Positions 43,273 through 52,095 of a stretch of 64,000 nt of DNA are shown one piece after another. A program made the translations under genes and the position numbers. The notes under the pieces were generated by a model. That model searched no databases. It was not told where the DNA came from and saw only the letters and a program-made list of their open reading frames with translations. The DNA is from Paracoccus sanguinis. Its GTDB lineage: Bacteria > Pseudomonadota > Alphaproteobacteria > Rhodobacterales > Rhodobacteraceae. The number at the start of each line of letters is the position of its first letter. The first letter of the stretch is position 1. The stretch spans positions 1,290,227 to 1,354,226 of the forward strand of contig NZ_FNNA01000001.1 in NCBI RefSeq assembly GCF_900106665.1, in the 5' to 3' direction.

Positions 43273-43379
43273 CGCGACGCACCGCCCCGGATGGCGGCCC
43301 CGAGTGAACCCGCCCCGGCCTCTGGTCGTTCGACGCCTGCGACCCTATCTGTAAGGCCGCGCAAGGGATTGGGGGCCGC

Positions 43380-44750
43380 ATGGGTCTGTCAGACACGCTG
43401 CTCAGGGGCATCGGCCTCGGCGATCCGGTGCTCAGGATCGGCGTCACCGGGCTGAGCCGGGCGGGCAAGACGGTGTTCATCACCTCGCTGGTGGCGAACC
43501 TGCTGGACCGGGGGCGGATGCCCGCGCTGCGCGCCGCCGCGGACGGCTCGATCCGGGCCGCGTGGCTGCAGCCGCAGCCCGACGACACCGTGCCGCGCTT
43601 CGAGTTTGAGCGGCACCTGTCGGCGCTGACCGGCCCCGACCCGCACTGGCCCGAGGGCACCCGCCACGTCAGCGAGCTGCGCCTGTCGCTCAGGGTCCAG
43701 CCGCGCGGGCTGCTGGGCGGGCTCAGGGGGACGCAGACGCTGCATCTCGACATCGTGGACTATCCCGGCGAGTGGCTTCTGGACCTGCGGCTGATGGAGC
43801 GCAGCTTCGCCGAATGGTCGGCCGAGGTGCTGGACCGGATGCCGGGGCGGCCGGGGGCCGAGACCTACCTCGCCGCGCTCGACGGCATCGACCCGGCCGC
43901 GCGGTTCGACGAGCCGACCGCGCAGCGGCTGGCCGCGGCCTATACGGCGCATCTGGCGGCGGCGCGGGCTGCCGGGTTCTCGGACTGCACGCCGGGACGG
44001 GTCCTGCTGCCGGGCGAGATGGAGGGTTCGCCCGCGCTGACCTTTGCGCCGCTGCCGCCCGTCGAGGGCCGCTCGCCCCTCGCGCGCGAGTTCGAGCGGC
44101 GGTTCGACGCCTACAAGAAAAGCGTGGTGCGGCCCTTCTTCCGCGACCACTTCGCCCGTATCGACCGGCAGGTGGTGCTGGTCGACGTGCTGGGCGCGGT
44201 CCACGCCGGGCCGCGCGCGGTCGAGGACATGCGCCGGGCGATGGCCGACATCCTGTCGGCCTTCCGGCCGGGGCGGGCGGGCTGGCTGGCGCAGCTTCTG
44301 GGGACGCGGCGGGTCGAGCGGATCCTGTTCGCCGCGACCAAGGCCGACCACCTGCACCACACCCAGCACGCCCGGCTGACGGCGATCCTGACCGCGATGC
44401 TGCGCGAGGCGCGGGACCGGGCCGATTTCCAGGGCGCGCGGACCGAGGCGCTGGCCATCGCCGCGCTGAGGACCACGACCGAAGAGACGATCCGCCAGGA
44501 CGGGGCCGAGCTGCCCGCCGTGCGCGGGACGCTGATGGACGGGCGCGAGGCGGCCTTCTATCCCGGCGAGTTGCCCGACAACCCCGCGGCGCTCTTGGCC
44601 CCCGCGGCCGAGGGCGCGGCGCGGTGGCTCGACGGCGACTATGCGGCGATGGACTTCGCCCCGGCTCCGAACACGATGCGCCCGGGCGACGGGCCGCCGC
44701 ACATCCGCATGGACCGCGCGGCCGAGTTCCTGATCGGGGACCGGATATGA
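43380..44750 (+). CDS. ycjX: YcjX-family GTPase-like protein
   Basis: A 456-residue P-loop protein: Walker A GLSRAGKT (Gly24 to Thr31), VDYPGEWLLDLRL (switch region), and a TKADHLHHTQ near the G4 position. The YcjX family is widespread in proteobacteria, stress-associated (phage shock or sigma-32 regulated in enterics) and biochemically poorly known. It is followed by a DUF697/YcjF-like membrane protein, the conserved pair. The ATG at 43380 is preceded by GGATTGGGGG, a weak ribosome site. Confidence 0.88.
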   Translation: MGLSDTLLRGIGLGDPVLRIGVTGLSRAGKTVFITSLVANLLDRGRMPALRAAADGSIRAAWLQPQPDDTVPRFEFERHLSALTGPDPHWPEGTRHVSELRLSLRVQPRGLLGGLRGTQTLHLDIVDYPGEWLLDLRLMERSFAEWSAEVLDRMPGRPGAETYLAALDGIDPAARFDEPTAQRLAAAYTAHLAAARAAGFSDCTPGRVLLPGEMEGSPALTFAPLPPVEGRSPLAREFERRFDAYKKSVVRPFFRDHFARIDRQVVLVDVLGAVHAGPRAVEDMRRAMADILSAFRPGRAGWLAQLLGTRRVERILFAATKADHLHHTQHARLTAILTAMLREARDRADFQGARTEALAIAALRTTTEETIRQDGAELPAVRGTLMDGREAAFYPGELPDNPAALLAPAAEGAARWLDGDYAAMDFAPAPNTMRPGDGPPHIRMDRAAEFLIGDRI

Positions 44751-44813
44751 GCCGGTGCGGCCCGCGGGGCGTCCTTCCGGCCCAGAACCCCTTTCGACCG
44801 CAGGTGACGCGCC

Positions 44814-45983
44814 GTGGCTGACAGTCCGAAACCTCCGCGCCGCGGCCCGGTGCTCGTGGAATACGGCCCCGCCGCCACCCCGGCCGAGCCGGTGGCGCCC
44901 GACGCTGCACCGCGCGCGGCGGCCTCGCAGCCCGAGCCGGCCCGCCGTCCCGAGGGCCGCCCCGACGCCCGGCCCGAGGCCCCGCGCAGCGACGGGCGCG
45001 AGGCGCGGGCGCCGCGGGGCGGGACGCGGCCGCCCTCGCCCGCCGATGCGGCGCCGATCGACGACGGGCTGCCGCAGGCCCTGCCCTGCCCGCGGACGAG
45101 GGAGATGGTGACGCGGATCGCCGGCGCCCGGCCGTCGCGGGTCACCCGCTTCTTCATCAACTCGGGCGTGGCGCTTCTCACCTTCATCCTGTCGATGGCG
45201 GCGTTGCGGTTCTTCGACAACCTCATGGCCACCTATCCGCTGCTCGGCTGGCTGGGGATCGCGCTCTTCGCGCTGTTCACGGTCGCCGCGCTGGCGATGG
45301 CGGTGCGGGAATACGCCGCCTGGGCGCGGTTCGGGAAGATCGACGAGATCCACCGCGCCTCGGGCGCGGCGCTCGCCAAGGGCGACCTGACCGCGGCGCG
45401 GGCGGTGGTGGACCAGCTCGACACGCTCTATGCCCGCCGGCCCGAGATGGCCTGGGGGCGCCAGAGCCTCGCCGAGCGCCGCGGCGATGCGTTCGACGCC
45501 CACACCCTGCTGTCGCTGGCCGAGGCCGAGCTGCTCGCCCCCCTCGACCAGCAGGCCCGGCGCGAGATCGAGGCGGCCTCGCGCACCGTGGCAGCGGCGA
45601 CGGCGCTGATTCCGCTGGCGCTGGCCGATGTGCTGGCAGCGCTTGCGGCGAACCTGCGGATGATCCGGCGCATGGCCGAGATCTACGGCGGCCGCGCGGG
45701 CGCGGTGGGCGGCTGGCGGCTGGCGCGGACGGTGATCACCCATCTGGTCGCCACCGGTGCGGTGGCGGCGGGGGATGACCTCATCCACACCGTGGCGGGC
45801 GGCGGGGTACTCGCCAAGGTCAGCCGGCGCTTCGGCGAGGGGGTGGTGAACGGCGCGCTGACCGCCCGCGTCGGCATCGCCGCGATGGAGGTCTGCCGGC
45901 CGCTGCCCTTCATCCAGGCGCGCCGGCCCTCGGTCGGGAACCTCGTCGGGCGCGGGCTGAAGGGGCTGTTCGGCAATGACTGA
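44814..45983 (+). CDS. YcjF/TIGR01620-type membrane protein (DUF697)
   Basis: A 389-residue protein. Residues 1-105 are Pro/Ala/Arg-rich and probably disordered. Two helices follow (FINSGVALLTFILSMAALRFF and LLGWLGIALFALFTVAALAMAV), then the soluble DUF697 domain (AALIPLALADVLAALAANLRMI, then VITHLVATGAVAAGDDLIH). The partner of YcjX upstream, in the order known elsewhere. GTG start at 44814, with AGGTGA before it. Function uncertain, stress or envelope related. Confidence 0.85.
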   Translation: MADSPKPPRRGPVLVEYGPAATPAEPVAPDAAPRAAASQPEPARRPEGRPDARPEAPRSDGREARAPRGGTRPPSPADAAPIDDGLPQALPCPRTREMVTRIAGARPSRVTRFFINSGVALLTFILSMAALRFFDNLMATYPLLGWLGIALFALFTVAALAMAVREYAAWARFGKIDEIHRASGAALAKGDLTAARAVVDQLDTLYARRPEMAWGRQSLAERRGDAFDAHTLLSLAEAELLAPLDQQARREIEAASRTVAAATALIPLALADVLAALAANLRMIRRMAEIYGGRAGAVGGWRLARTVITHLVATGAVAAGDDLIHTVAGGGVLAKVSRRFGEGVVNGALTARVGIAAMEVCRPLPFIQARRPSVGNLVGRGLKGLFGND

Positions 45984-46018
45984 GGCCGCGCCTGCGGCCC
46001 GGTCGCGCTGGCGTACCT

Positions 46019-46055
46019 GAACCGGAACGACGCCGTGACGCGGGGCGCCCGGTTC
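46019..46055 (+). terminator. Possible terminator stem after the YcjF-like gene
   Basis: GAACCGG (46019-46025) pairs with CCGGTTC (46049-46055) across a 23-base loop in the 112-base gap before pgsA. There is no T-run. Weak evidence. Confidence 0.3.
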
Positions 46056-46095
46056 GGATGCCGGGGGCTTCCGCCGGGCGCAGCAAGGGACTAGC

Positions 46096-46728
46096 GTGGC
46101 GCGCATGAGATGGAACCTGCCCAACCTGCTGACGCTGATGCGTCTGGTCGCCGCCCCCGGCGTGCCGCTGATGTTCCTGTACTTCAGCCGGCCCTTCGCG
46201 GATTTCGCGGCGCTCACGCTCTTCGTGCTGGCGGCGGTGACGGACTGGATCGACGGGCACCTTGCCCGGCAGTGGCAGCAGGAAAGCCGCTTCGGCGCGG
46301 CGATGGACCCGATCGCCGACAAGGCGATGGTGGTGATCGCGCTGGTGGTCATCACCGGCTATTCGGGCATGAACCCGTGGCTGATCCTGCCCGCCACGGT
46401 GATCCTGTTCCGCGAGGTCTTCGTCTCGGGCCTGCGCGAGTTCCTGGGCGCCGACGCGGGCAAGCTGAAGGTCACGAAGCTCGCCAAGTGGAAGACCACG
46501 GCGCAGATGGTGGCGATCGCGATGATGTTCCTCGGCACCGGGCTCGACTATTACGAAAAGGGCCATGCGCCGCTGGTGGGTGAGGGGCGGCTGCCCTGGT
46601 CGGACGACTGGTCGGACCTCGCCACCCAGGCCGGGCTGCTGCTCATGTGGGTCGCGGCGCTGCTGACCGCGATCACCGGCTGGGATTACTTCCAGAAGGC
46701 GCGGCCGTGGCTCAGGGACGTGCGATGA
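46096..46728 (+). CDS. pgsA: CDP-diacylglycerol-glycerol-3-phosphate 3-phosphatidyltransferase
   Basis: A 210-residue membrane enzyme making phosphatidylglycerol phosphate from CDP-diacylglycerol. The CDP-alcohol phosphotransferase signature D-x2-DG-x2-AR-x8-G-x3-D-x3-D is complete (DWIDGHLARQWQQESRFGAA then MDPIADK). Four to five helices. The GTG at 46096 is preferred over the ATG at 46105 because AAGGGA lies at the right distance. The stop overlaps the moaD start (ATGA). Confidence 0.93.
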   Translation: MARMRWNLPNLLTLMRLVAAPGVPLMFLYFSRPFADFAALTLFVLAAVTDWIDGHLARQWQQESRFGAAMDPIADKAMVVIALVVITGYSGMNPWLILPATVILFREVFVSGLREFLGADAGKLKVTKLAKWKTTAQMVAIAMMFLGTGLDYYEKGHAPLVGEGRLPWSDDWSDLATQAGLLLMWVAALLTAITGWDYFQKARPWLRDVR

Positions 46729-46979
46729 CCACGCTCGACGTCCTCTATTTCGCCTGGCTGCGCGAGCGGATCGGCGCGCCGCGCGAGCGGGTCGCGACCG
46801 CCGCCGCGACGGTCGGCGACCTCGCCGCCGAGCTGGCCGCGCGGGACGACCGCCACGCCGCGGCGCTCTCGGACCTGCGGGCGGTGCGGGTGGCGGTGGA
46901 CCAGCAGCTCGCCGCGATGGACACGCCGCTGGCGGGCGCGCGCGAGGTGGCGTTCTTCCCGCCCATGACCGGGGGCTGA
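46725..46979 (+). CDS. moaD: Molybdopterin synthase sulfur carrier subunit
   Basis: An 84-residue ubiquitin-fold protein ending in TGG: the C-terminal Gly-Gly is adenylated and carries the thiocarboxylate used to make the molybdopterin dithiolene. FAWLRERIG near the N-terminus is typical. Overlaps pgsA by ATGA, and moaE follows 3 bases later. Supplies molybdenum cofactor, needed among others by the formate dehydrogenase encoded at the end of this window. Confidence 0.93.
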   Translation: MTTLDVLYFAWLRERIGAPRERVATAAATVGDLAAELAARDDRHAAALSDLRAVRVAVDQQLAAMDTPLAGAREVAFFPPMTGG

Positions 46980-46982
46980 GCC

Positions 46983-47417
46983 ATGCGCGTCCTCGTCCAG
47001 TCCGAGGCGTTCGACGCCACAGCGCTGCTCGACGGGTTCGGGGCGGGCGCGGGGGCGGTCGTGACCTTCACCGGGCTGGTGCGGGGGGACGGCGGGCTCA
47101 CGGCGCTCGACATCGAGCATTACCCGGGGATGACCGAGCGAGCCCTGCGCGACCATGCGCAGGCTGCGCTGGACCGCTTTCAGCTCACCGACGTGCTGGT
47201 GGTGCACCGCTACGGGCACCTGCCGGTGGGGGCGCCGATCATGATGGTGGCGACCGCCGCCCGGCACCGCCGCGCGGCCTTCGATGCGGCGGATTTCCTG
47301 ATGGACTGGCTCAAGTCCCGCGCGCCGTTCTGGAAGCGCGAGATCACCGCCGCGGGCCCCGGCGACTGGGTCGCCGCCGCGGACCATGACGAGGCGGCGC
47401 TGGACCGCTGGCGCTGA
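46983..47417 (+). CDS. moaE: Molybdopterin synthase catalytic subunit
   Basis: A 144-residue protein pairing with MoaD to convert precursor Z (cPMP) to molybdopterin. Signatures: GAVVTFTGLVRG, LDIEHYPGMTERAL, VVHRYGHLPVGAPIMMVA and the catalytic lysines in LKSRAPFWKRE. It is the last gene of the pgsA-moaD-moaE operon; its stop lies four bases from the convergent livM stop. Confidence 0.94.
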   Translation: MRVLVQSEAFDATALLDGFGAGAGAVVTFTGLVRGDGGLTALDIEHYPGMTERALRDHAQAALDRFQLTDVLVVHRYGHLPVGAPIMMVATAARHRRAAFDAADFLMDWLKSRAPFWKREITAAGPGDWVAAADHDEAALDRWR

Positions 47418-47421
47418 CGCC

Positions 47422-48417
47422 TCAGCCCGGCGGGCGCAGGCCCAGCGCGCGGCCGAGGCGGGAGTGCGCCAGCTCGCCGATCAGACCGCGGCGGAACAGC
47501 AGCACGCAGACCATGAACACCACCCCGGTGATGATCGTCACCGGGAAGTCCGTGGTCGCCAGCCGCTGCTGCAGCGCGATCACGATCCCCGCGCCGACGA
47601 TCGGCCCGAGCATCGTGCCGATGCCGCCGATCAGCGTCATCAGGATCACCTCGCCCGACATCTGCCAGGCGACGTCGGTCAGCGTGGCGAACTGCAGCAC
47701 CAGCGCCTTGAGCCCGCCGGCCAGCCCCGCCAGCGCCGCGGACATGACGAACGCCCCCAGCTTGTAATGCGCGACCGAGTAGCCGAGCGAGATCGCCCGC
47801 TGCTCGTTCTCGCGGATGGCCTTGAGGATCATCCCGAAGGGCGAGTGGACGAAGCGCCAGATGATCACCAGCCCGAGCAGGAACACCACGAGGACGAAGA
47901 AATACATCGTCAGCGGCTGGTTCAGGTCGATCACCCCGAACAGATGCCCGCGCGGGACGGACTGGATGCCGTCCTCGCCATGGGTGAAGGGCATCTGCAG
48001 GCAGGCGAAGAAGAACATCTGCGCCAGGGCGAGGGTGATCATGGCGAAGTAGATGCCCTGCCGGCGGATGGCGATGGCGCCCATCAGCAGCCCCAGCCCG
48101 GCGGCGCCCGCGACGCCCAGAGCCAACGCGAACTCGGGCGGCCAGCCCCAGACCTTGGCGGCATGGGCGGTGAAATAGGCCGCCCCGCCGAAGAAGGCGG
48201 CGTGGCCGAAGGACAGAAGCCCGGTGTAGCCCAGCAGCAGGTTGAACGCCGCGGCGAAGAGGCCGAAGCAGAGCAGCGTCATCAGGAACACGGGATAGAC
48301 GAAGAACGGCGCGGCGATCAGCAGCGCGAGCCCGATGATCAGCAGCAGCGCCTGGGTGCCGGCGCCCATCTCGCGGGCGGGCGCCTCGGTGGCGGGGATG
48401 TCGGAGCCTCGGGCCAT
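47422..48417 (-). CDS. Branched-chain amino acid-type ABC transporter permease (LivM-like)
   Basis: A 331-residue inner-membrane protein with LivM signatures: NLLLGYTGLLSFGHAAFFG and MILKAIRENEQRAISLGY, then LALAQMFFF. About ten helices. Last of six genes in the operon. LivM/LivH families carry amino acids, amides, urea or other small molecules, so the name does not fix the substrate. Confidence 0.9.
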   Translation of the reverse strand: MARGSDIPATEAPAREMGAGTQALLLIIGLALLIAAPFFVYPVFLMTLLCFGLFAAAFNLLLGYTGLLSFGHAAFFGGAAYFTAHAAKVWGWPPEFALALGVAGAAGLGLLMGAIAIRRQGIYFAMITLALAQMFFFACLQMPFTHGEDGIQSVPRGHLFGVIDLNQPLTMYFFVLVVFLLGLVIIWRFVHSPFGMILKAIRENEQRAISLGYSVAHYKLGAFVMSAALAGLAGGLKALVLQFATLTDVAWQMSGEVILMTLIGGIGTMLGPIVGAGIVIALQQRLATTDFPVTIITGVVFMVCVLLFRRGLIGELAHSRLGRALGLRPPG

Positions 48418-48418
48418 C

Positions 48419-49306
48419 TCAGGCCTCCTTGCCGAAGAGGCCCGCGGGCCGAAGGATCAGGACGATCGCCATGATGACGAAGATCACGATGTTGGACGCC
48501 TCGGGGTAGAAGACCTTGGTCAGCCCCTCGGCGATGCCGAGCAGATAGCCGGTGAGGATGGCGCCCATGATCGACCCCATGCCGCCGACCACGACCACGG
48601 CGAAGACGACGATGATGATGTTCGACCCCATCAGCGGCGAGACCTGATAGATCGGCGCGGCCAGCACGCCCGCCAGCGCCGCCAGCCCCGCGCCCAGCGC
48701 ATAGGTCAGGGTCAGCAGCATGGGCACGTTGATCCCGAAGGACTGGACCAGCACCGGGTTCTCGGTCGCCGCCCGCAGCGTCGCGCCGAGGCGGGTCTTC
48801 TCGATCAGCGCCCAGACCGCGAGGCAGGCGATGAGCGAGGCGACGATCACCCAGCCGCGGTAAATCGGCAGCACCATGAACCCGAGGTTGACCGCGCCGG
48901 TCAGCGCCGGCGGCGCCGAATAGGGCTGCCCCGAGGCGCCGAAGTAGTAGCGCATCGTCCCCTCGAGCGCGAGCGCGAGGCCGAAGGTGAAGAGCAGCCC
49001 GTAGAGCGGGTCGAGGCTGTAGAGCCGCGAGAGCATGGTGCGCTCCAGAAGCGCGCCGAAGCCGCCGACGACCAGCGGCGCCACCACCAGCGCCGCCCAG
49101 TAGGGGATGCCCAGCCACTTGAGCCCCAACAGCGCCACGAACGCGCCGAGCATGTACTGCGCGCCGTGGGCGAAGTTGATGACCCGCAAGAGGCCGAAGA
49201 TCACCGCGAGGCCGAGCGAGAGCAGCGCGTAGAACGAGCCGTTGATCAGCCCGACGAGAAGCTGTCCGAGGAACGCCTGGATGGGGATTCCGAAGATCAT
49301 CGTCAT
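48419..49306 (-). CDS. Branched-chain amino acid-type ABC transporter permease (LivH-like)
   Basis: A 295-residue inner-membrane protein: QLLVGLINGSFYALLSLGLA, LRVINFAHGAQYMLGA and TRLGATLRAATENPVLVQSFG are typical of LivH. Near the end VVVVGGMGSIMGAILTGYLLG is the second LivH signature. Start ATG one base past the stop of the LivF ATPase gene. Confidence 0.9.
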   Translation of the reverse strand: MTMIFGIPIQAFLGQLLVGLINGSFYALLSLGLAVIFGLLRVINFAHGAQYMLGAFVALLGLKWLGIPYWAALVVAPLVVGGFGALLERTMLSRLYSLDPLYGLLFTFGLALALEGTMRYYFGASGQPYSAPPALTGAVNLGFMVLPIYRGWVIVASLIACLAVWALIEKTRLGATLRAATENPVLVQSFGINVPMLLTLTYALGAGLAALAGVLAAPIYQVSPLMGSNIIIVVFAVVVVGGMGSIMGAILTGYLLGIAEGLTKVFYPEASNIVIFVIMAIVLILRPAGLFGKEA

Positions 49307-49307
49307 G

Positions 49308-50009
49308 TCACACCCCCAGCGTTTCGTGCAGGCTGTCCATGCGGGCGTCGAGTTCGCCGACCGGGAAGCCGTGGGTGATCACCCCGTGGTCCATGACGTA
49401 GAACCGGTCCGCGACGCGCGAGGCGAAGCGGAAGTTCTGCTCGACCAGCACGACGGTCATGCCGCGTTTCTTGAGTTCGCGCAGCACCGCGCCGATGGCG
49501 TCGATGATGACCGGGGCCAGCCCCTCGGTCGGCTCGTCGAGCAGCAGGCAGCGCGCCCCGGTGCGCAGGATGCGCGCCATGGCGAGCATCTGCTGCTCGC
49601 CCCCCGAGAGCTTGGTGCCGGGCGAGTTGCGGCGTTCGCGCAGGTTCGGGAACAGCGCGTAGATCTCGTCCAGCGTCATGCCGCCCGGGGCCACGACCGG
49701 GGGCAGCATCAGGTTCTCGTCCACCGAGAGGGTGGCGAAGATGCCGCGTTCTTCGGGGACGAAGCCCAGCCCGGCGCGGGCGACGCGGTGCAGCGGCATC
49801 GCCAGCAGGTCCTGCCCGGCGAAGGTGGCGCGGCCGGTGCGCTTCTTCACGATCCCCATGATCGCGCGCAGCGTCGTGGTCTTGCCCATGCCGTTTCGGC
49901 CGAGGATGCAGACCGTCTCGCCCTCGTTCACGGTCAGGTCCACGCCGTGCAGGATGTGGCTTTCGCCGTACCAGGCGTTCAGCCCCTCGACCTCGAGCAG
50001 CGCGCTCAT
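49308..50009 (-). CDS. Branched-chain amino acid-type ABC transporter ATP-binding protein (LivF-like)
   Basis: A 233-residue ABC ATPase. Walker A GRNGMGKTTTLRAIMG, signature LSGGEQQMLAMAR, Walker B CLLLDEPTEGLAP. PEERGIFATLSVDENL is the LivF-type Q-loop neighbourhood. Overlaps the LivG gene by ATGA. Confidence 0.92.
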   Translation of the reverse strand: MSALLEVEGLNAWYGESHILHGVDLTVNEGETVCILGRNGMGKTTTLRAIMGIVKKRTGRATFAGQDLLAMPLHRVARAGLGFVPEERGIFATLSVDENLMLPPVVAPGGMTLDEIYALFPNLRERRNSPGTKLSGGEQQMLAMARILRTGARCLLLDEPTEGLAPVIIDAIGAVLRELKKRGMTVVLVEQNFRFASRVADRFYVMDHGVITHGFPVGELDARMDSLHETLGV

Positions 50010-50782
50010 GCTTCGGACCCCATGTAGGCGGTGCGGACGCGGGGATCGGCGGCGACGGCGGCATAGTCGCCCTCGGCCAGGATCTCGCCGCGTTGCAGGA
50101 CGGTGACGTGGTCGCAGATGTCCTCGACCACCTTGAGGTTGTGTTCGACCATCAGCACGGCGCGCGACCGGGCGACCTCGCGGATGATCGCGGCGACGGT
50201 GGCCACGTCCTCATGCCCCATGCCGGCCATCGGCTCGTCGAGCAGCAGCACCTCGGGGTCGAGGGCGAGCGTCGTGGCGATCTCGAGCACGCGCTTGCGG
50301 CCGTAGCTGAGGTCCGCGGCGCGGACGTCACGCCAGGGGGTCAGGCCCAGCTCGTCGATCAGCACCTCGGCGCGGCCGTTCAGCACGTCGAGCGCGGTGA
50401 GCGGGCGCCAGAACTGGGTGTGCAGCTCGGCCGGGCGTTGCAGCGCCACGCGGACGTTCTCCAGCACCGTGAGGTGCGGGAACACCGCCGAGATCTGGAA
50501 CGACCGCACCAGCCCCATCCGCGCCACCGCGTCGGGGCGCATCCGGGTGATGTCGGTCCCCATCAGCGTGATCGTCCCGCGGGTGGGTTGCAGGAACTTG
50601 GTCAGCAGGTTGAAGACGGTGGTCTTGCCCGCCCCGTTCGGCCCGATCAGGGCGTGGATGCGGGCGTGCTCGACATCCAGGTTCACGTCGTTGACGGCGG
50701 TGAAGCCCGCGAAGTCCTTGCCCAGACCGCGGGCGGACAGGACCACCCGCGGCTCGGCATGTTCGGCCAGTGCAACACTCAT
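50006..50782 (-). CDS. Branched-chain amino acid-type ABC transporter ATP-binding protein (LivG-like)
   Basis: A 258-residue ABC ATPase. Walker A GPNGAGKTTVFNLLTKF, LVRSFQISAVFPHLTVLENV (LivG-type), signature LSYGRKRVLEIATTLA and Walker B VLLLDEPMAGMG. The signature is LSYGR rather than LSGGQ, a common LivG variant. The ATG at 50782 lies 5 bases from the binding-protein gene. Confidence 0.91.
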   Translation of the reverse strand: MSVALAEHAEPRVVLSARGLGKDFAGFTAVNDVNLDVEHARIHALIGPNGAGKTTVFNLLTKFLQPTRGTITLMGTDITRMRPDAVARMGLVRSFQISAVFPHLTVLENVRVALQRPAELHTQFWRPLTALDVLNGRAEVLIDELGLTPWRDVRAADLSYGRKRVLEIATTLALDPEVLLLDEPMAGMGHEDVATVAAIIREVARSRAVLMVEHNLKVVEDICDHVTVLQRGEILAEGDYAAVAADPRVRTAYMGSEA

Positions 50783-50787
50783 GCGCG

Positions 50788-52005
50788 TCACTTCACCAGC
50801 GGGCAGCCGGATTCGGCCGCCGGCAGATAGGCGACGTCCCCCGGCGTGGTCGAGATGATCTTGGCCAGATCCCATTCGCCGGTGCTTTCGGCGGGGGTCT
50901 TGACCTGCATCAGATAGACGTCCGACACCATCCGGCCGTTGGCCTGCACCTTGCCGTTCTCGGCAAAGGCGTCCTGCACCGGCATCTCGTGCAGCTTGGC
51001 GGCCACCGCCTCGGTCTCGTCGGTGCCGGCGGCCTCGACCGCCTTGAGATACTGGCGCGCGGCCGAATAGGTCGCGGCCTGCACCATCGAGGGCTTGGCG
51101 CCCGTGCGGGCCTCGTATTTCGCGGCGAACTCGCGGCTCGCGTCGTTGCGGTCCCAGTAGTAGCTCTCGGTGAGATAGAGCCCCTGCGCCGCCTCGAGCC
51201 CGAGCCCGTGCACGTCGGTAATCATCAAAAGCAGCCCGGCGAGGTTCTGGCCGCCGGCGGTGATCCCGAACTCGGCCGCCTGCTTGATCTGGTTCTGGGT
51301 GTCCATGCCGGCGCTGGCGAGGCCCACGACCTTGGCCCCCGACGCCTGCGCCTGCAGCAGGAAGGCCGAGTAGTCCGTGGCCCCAATCGGGAAGCGCACG
51401 GTGCCCAGCACCTTGCCGCCCTTGGCATCGACCGTCTTGGTGGTGTTTTCCTCCAGCGAATAGCCGAAGGCGTAGTCGGCGGTCAGGAAGAACCAGCTGT
51501 CGCCGCCCGCCTCGACCAGCGCCCCGCCGGTCGAGACGGCGAGCGCGTGGGTGTCATAGGCCCAGTGGAAGCCGTAGGGCGAACACGCCTTGCCGGTCAG
51601 CTCGGTCGTGCCGCCGCCGGTGATCATGGTGATCTTCTTCTTCTCGACGCTGATCGCCTGCACCGCGAGCGCCACCGAGCTGGTGGTCAGGTCCATGATC
51701 GCGTCGACCTGGTCGCGGTCATACCACTGGCGGGCGATGTTCGACCCGATGTCGGCCTTGTTCTGGTGGTCGGCGCCGACGACCTCGATCGGCGTGTCGC
51801 CGATCTTGCCGCCGAACTCCTCGGCGGCCATCTTCGCGGCCTCGAGCGAGCCGGTGCCGCCCAGCGCGGAATAGACGCCGGTCTGGTCGTTCAGCACCCC
51901 GATCTTGATCTTGCCGTCGCTCATCTCGGCGTGCGCGGGCAGGGTCAGCAGCGCGGCCGTGGCAGCGGTCATCATCAGGCAGGCGGTGTTCGGAAAACGG
52001 GTCAT
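50788..52005 (-). CDS. ABC transporter substrate-binding protein (LivK family), second copy
   Basis: A 405-residue periplasmic binding protein with signal peptide (TAATAALLTLPAHA-E). The mature start SDGKIKIGVLNDQTGVYS and the hinge FLTADYAFGYSLEENT are family features. It is a close paralogue of the protein encoded just upstream, sharing GFHWAYDTHALAV and the C-terminal SGCPLVK. A good ribosome site GGGGAGG precedes the ATG. One binding protein may recognise a different ligand, or the copies may raise dosage. Confidence 0.92.
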   Translation of the reverse strand: MTRFPNTACLMMTAATAALLTLPAHAEMSDGKIKIGVLNDQTGVYSALGGTGSLEAAKMAAEEFGGKIGDTPIEVVGADHQNKADIGSNIARQWYDRDQVDAIMDLTTSSVALAVQAISVEKKKITMITGGGTTELTGKACSPYGFHWAYDTHALAVSTGGALVEAGGDSWFFLTADYAFGYSLEENTTKTVDAKGGKVLGTVRFPIGATDYSAFLLQAQASGAKVVGLASAGMDTQNQIKQAAEFGITAGGQNLAGLLLMITDVHGLGLEAAQGLYLTESYYWDRNDASREFAAKYEARTGAKPSMVQAATYSAARQYLKAVEAAGTDETEAVAAKLHEMPVQDAFAENGKVQANGRMVSDVYLMQVKTPAESTGEWDLAKIISTTPGDVAYLPAAESGCPLVK

Positions 52006-52052
52006 GGCGCATCCTCCCCAGGTGCGGCGGTCATGTCGGGACGGTGGGCGAA

Positions 52053-52068
52053 GGCGCGCGGACGCGCC
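52053..52068 (-). terminator. Stem-loop between the two binding-protein genes
   Basis: GGCGCG and CGCGCC pair with a 4-base loop in the 90-base gap. In ABC operons such structures often protect the highly expressed binding-protein mRNA and lower downstream expression. Weak, based on a 6-bp stem. Confidence 0.35.
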
Positions 52069-52095
52069 CCCGCCCCAAGGGCCGTGTGCGGCGCC